64,000 bases of DNA from Pseudomonas nunensis (GTDB taxonomy: Bacteria; Pseudomonadota; Gammaproteobacteria; Pseudomonadales; Pseudomonadaceae). Each line of letters starts with the position of its first letter. Position 1 is the first letter of the stretch. The DNA lies in assembly GCF_024296925.1 (NCBI RefSeq), contig NZ_CP101125.1, positions 1,552,501 to 1,616,500 of the forward strand, written 5' to 3'. Shown in pieces: positions 62,795-64,000 of this stretch. Position numbers and translations under genes: made by a program. The notes under the pieces are model-generated. The model was not told the DNA's origin. It searched no databases and was given only the letters and a program-made list of their open reading frames with translations.

Positions 62795-64000
62795 TTACAT
62801 CAGGGTGTTTTGCGGCAACCCCAACAAACCCGTCAGCGTATTCATGATCCCTTGCTGCCGCGCCCGATCCACCTGGTGCAGCGCCTCTGCCGCCGCCACA
62901 TCCGCTGCACAATGCGGGCAAGTCACTTCGTGTTGATGGATGTACTGCAAACATCCACGGCACAGCGCCAGTTGCGTCGGCACGCGGCCTTCATCCGGCG
63001 ATTTCTGGCCCTGATTCGCCCAGGCCAGTTTGATCACCTGACCGCTGTCGCTGACGCTACTCACCGTTTCGCCGGTCTCGATGCGCTCGGTGATCAAGTC
63101 AAAACGCCCGACCGCGAATGACTTCTGCGCCGCGTCCTCCAGTTTGACAATCCGTTCGCGCAGCCCGCGTTTTTGCAGGTCCAGGGCGCGGTAATGGCAG
63201 TAGGGATTGTTGCCGGGCTTGCCGAGCAACGAGTGCGAAGTCCAGGTGCAACCGCCACGGCAGACGTCGTTGTAGTAGCAGCTGCGGCAGTAGCCCCACA
63301 GGTCATCGACCGAGCGCAGGCGGCCGAAGTGCATGCCTTCGCTGTAGTGCCAGATGTCGTGCAGGCTCATGTTGCGCACATTGCCGCCGGAAAAGCCGAC
63401 GGTGGCCAGCGACGGGCAACCTTTCACCGTGCCATCGGCTTCAAGCGCCAGCACGGTTTGCCCGGCGGCGCAGCCACTCCAGTGCACGCGTTCGTCGCCG
63501 AAACCTCGCCACATGTGCTCATACGGGCCGTAGTAACCGATGTTGTTGCCCACGTTCATCAGCAGGCCGCGATCAACGCCTTCTCGGTACAGGCGCGCGA
63601 GCAACGGCATCACTTCCAACAGTTGATAGGGTTGCAGCAACAGTTCCGGATGATCGACGGCGTTGCCCATGGCGACGGTCAACTGGATCTGCCAGTGGGT
63701 GGCGCCGAGGTCGATGATCAGGTCCATCAGTTCGGGCAAGTCGGGCAGGGTGGCGGCGCCGATCTGGGTATTGACGCTCACCGCCAGGCCGGACTGTTTG
63801 GCGCGGCGCAGGGTGTCCACGGCTTTGTCGAATGAGCCGGGCACGTTGCGCACCGCATCGTGCAGCGGCGCCAGTCCGTCCAGCGAAACCCCGACGCCAT
63901 TGAGCCCGGCGTCTACTGCGGCCTGCATTTTTGCTGGCGTGAGGTTGCGGCCACCGGTCTGGATCGCGCAATACATACCGTGGTCGTGGATAGCCTGGAT
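62795..64000 (-). CDS. Radical SAM/SPASM protein with C-terminal zinc ribbon (5' end outside window)
   Basis: 401 residues are visible, and the frame is open to the right edge. The Cx3Cx2C cluster motif would therefore lie outside, and the ATG at 63976 is internal. The visible part starts inside the SAM barrel (ACIQTGGRNLTP-like strand, then GVGVSLDGLAPLHDAVRNVPG and VSVNTQIGAATL). The SPASM region has CAAGQTVLALEADGTVKGCP and CRSCYYNDVCRGGC, which should bind auxiliary Fe-S clusters. The last 70 residues carry CRGC and CPHC, a zinc-ribbon pair. SPASM enzymes often modify ribosomal peptides or mature a partner enzyme. Any partner gene would be upstream, beyond the window. Confidence 0.88.
   Translation of the reverse strand: MQAIHDHGMYCAIQTGGRNLTPAKMQAAVDAGLNGVGVSLDGLAPLHDAVRNVPGSFDKAVDTLRRAKQSGLAVSVNTQIGAATLPDLPELMDLIIDLGATHWQIQLTVAMGNAVDHPELLLQPYQLLEVMPLLARLYREGVDRGLLMNVGNNIGYYGPYEHMWRGFGDERVHWSGCAAGQTVLALEADGTVKGCPSLATVGFSGGNVRNMSLHDIWHYSEGMHFGRLRSVDDLWGYCRSCYYNDVCRGGCTWTSHSLLGKPGNNPYCHYRALDLQKRGLRERIVKLEDAAQKSFAVGRFDLITERIETGETVSSVSDSGQVIKLAWANQGQKSPDEGRVPTQLALCRGCLQYIHQHEVTCPHCAADVAAAEALHQVDRARQQGIMNTLTGLLGLPQNTLM

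Overview
The window is a 64 kb piece of a Pseudomonas chromosome, most likely from the P. fluorescens group. The evidence is high-GC coding with dense, mostly short gene spacing. About twenty dispersed REP/BIME palindromes of two classic fluorescent-pseudomonad types are present (cores GGGAGCGGGCTTGCTCGCG and GGCGAGGGAGCTTGCTCCC). Several families are typical of the genus: secreted DUF2790 and DUF2388 proteins, a DUF3313 lipoprotein, phosphatidylcholine synthase, and a malate:quinone oxidoreductase with a signal-like N-terminus. No rRNA, tRNA or CRISPR array was seen. Mobile DNA is limited to one IS110-family transposase sitting next to palindromic repeats.

Left end (1-6.2 kb): the most interesting locus. 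It holds a fosmidomycin-resistance-type MFS exporter (cut by the window edge) and then a four-gene run: PLP aminotransferase, a protein resembling the haem-oxygenase-like diiron family, a class II fumarase paralogue, and a phosphoenolpyruvate mutase with an intact EDK-X5-NS signature. PEP mutase makes the C-P bond that starts nearly all natural phosphonates, so this looks like a small and unusual phosphonate pathway. None of the usual second-step enzymes is visible.

6-24 kb: cell-wall and transport genes (a VanX-type dipeptidase fused to an L,D-transpeptidase-like domain, a PotD-like binding protein, a DHA2 exporter and a CAP-domain protein). An OmpR-type two-component system diverges from small secreted proteins and a DipZ-type thiol redox protein, with tandem 10-bp-phased half-sites between them. 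An AraC regulator diverges from a DUF4242/methyltransferase pair, with a 21-bp-phased direct repeat between them. Four GNAT acetyltransferases, a SagB-type nitroreductase, DUF488, phosphatidylcholine synthase and a DUF533 protein complete the stretch.

24-36 kb: the IS110 element, two lipoproteins, small secreted and conserved proteins, a chemotaxis receptor with a near-consensus FliA (sigma-28) promoter, a leaderless family 7 alginate lyase, an HhH/DUF72 pair, a LprI-like protein and mqo.

37-49 kb: an accessory-looking segment with a LecA-like domain joined to a beta-trefoil. Next is a periplasmic binding protein translationally coupled to a TorS-like GGDEF/EAL enzyme. A histidine kinase / single-domain receiver / REC-PAS-GGDEF-EAL operon follows. 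With a third CHASE4-like GGDEF/EAL protein at 55-58 kb, this part is rich in c-di-GMP signalling.

49-64 kb: alcohol dehydrogenase, katG, a 27-residue membrane miniprotein with a strong ribosome binding site, an AbrB-type membrane protein, a Fet4-like small membrane protein, an unusual regulator paired with a beta-propeller protein, an alpha/beta hydrolase, a nitrilase-fold protein, and a SPASM-domain radical SAM protein cut by the right edge.
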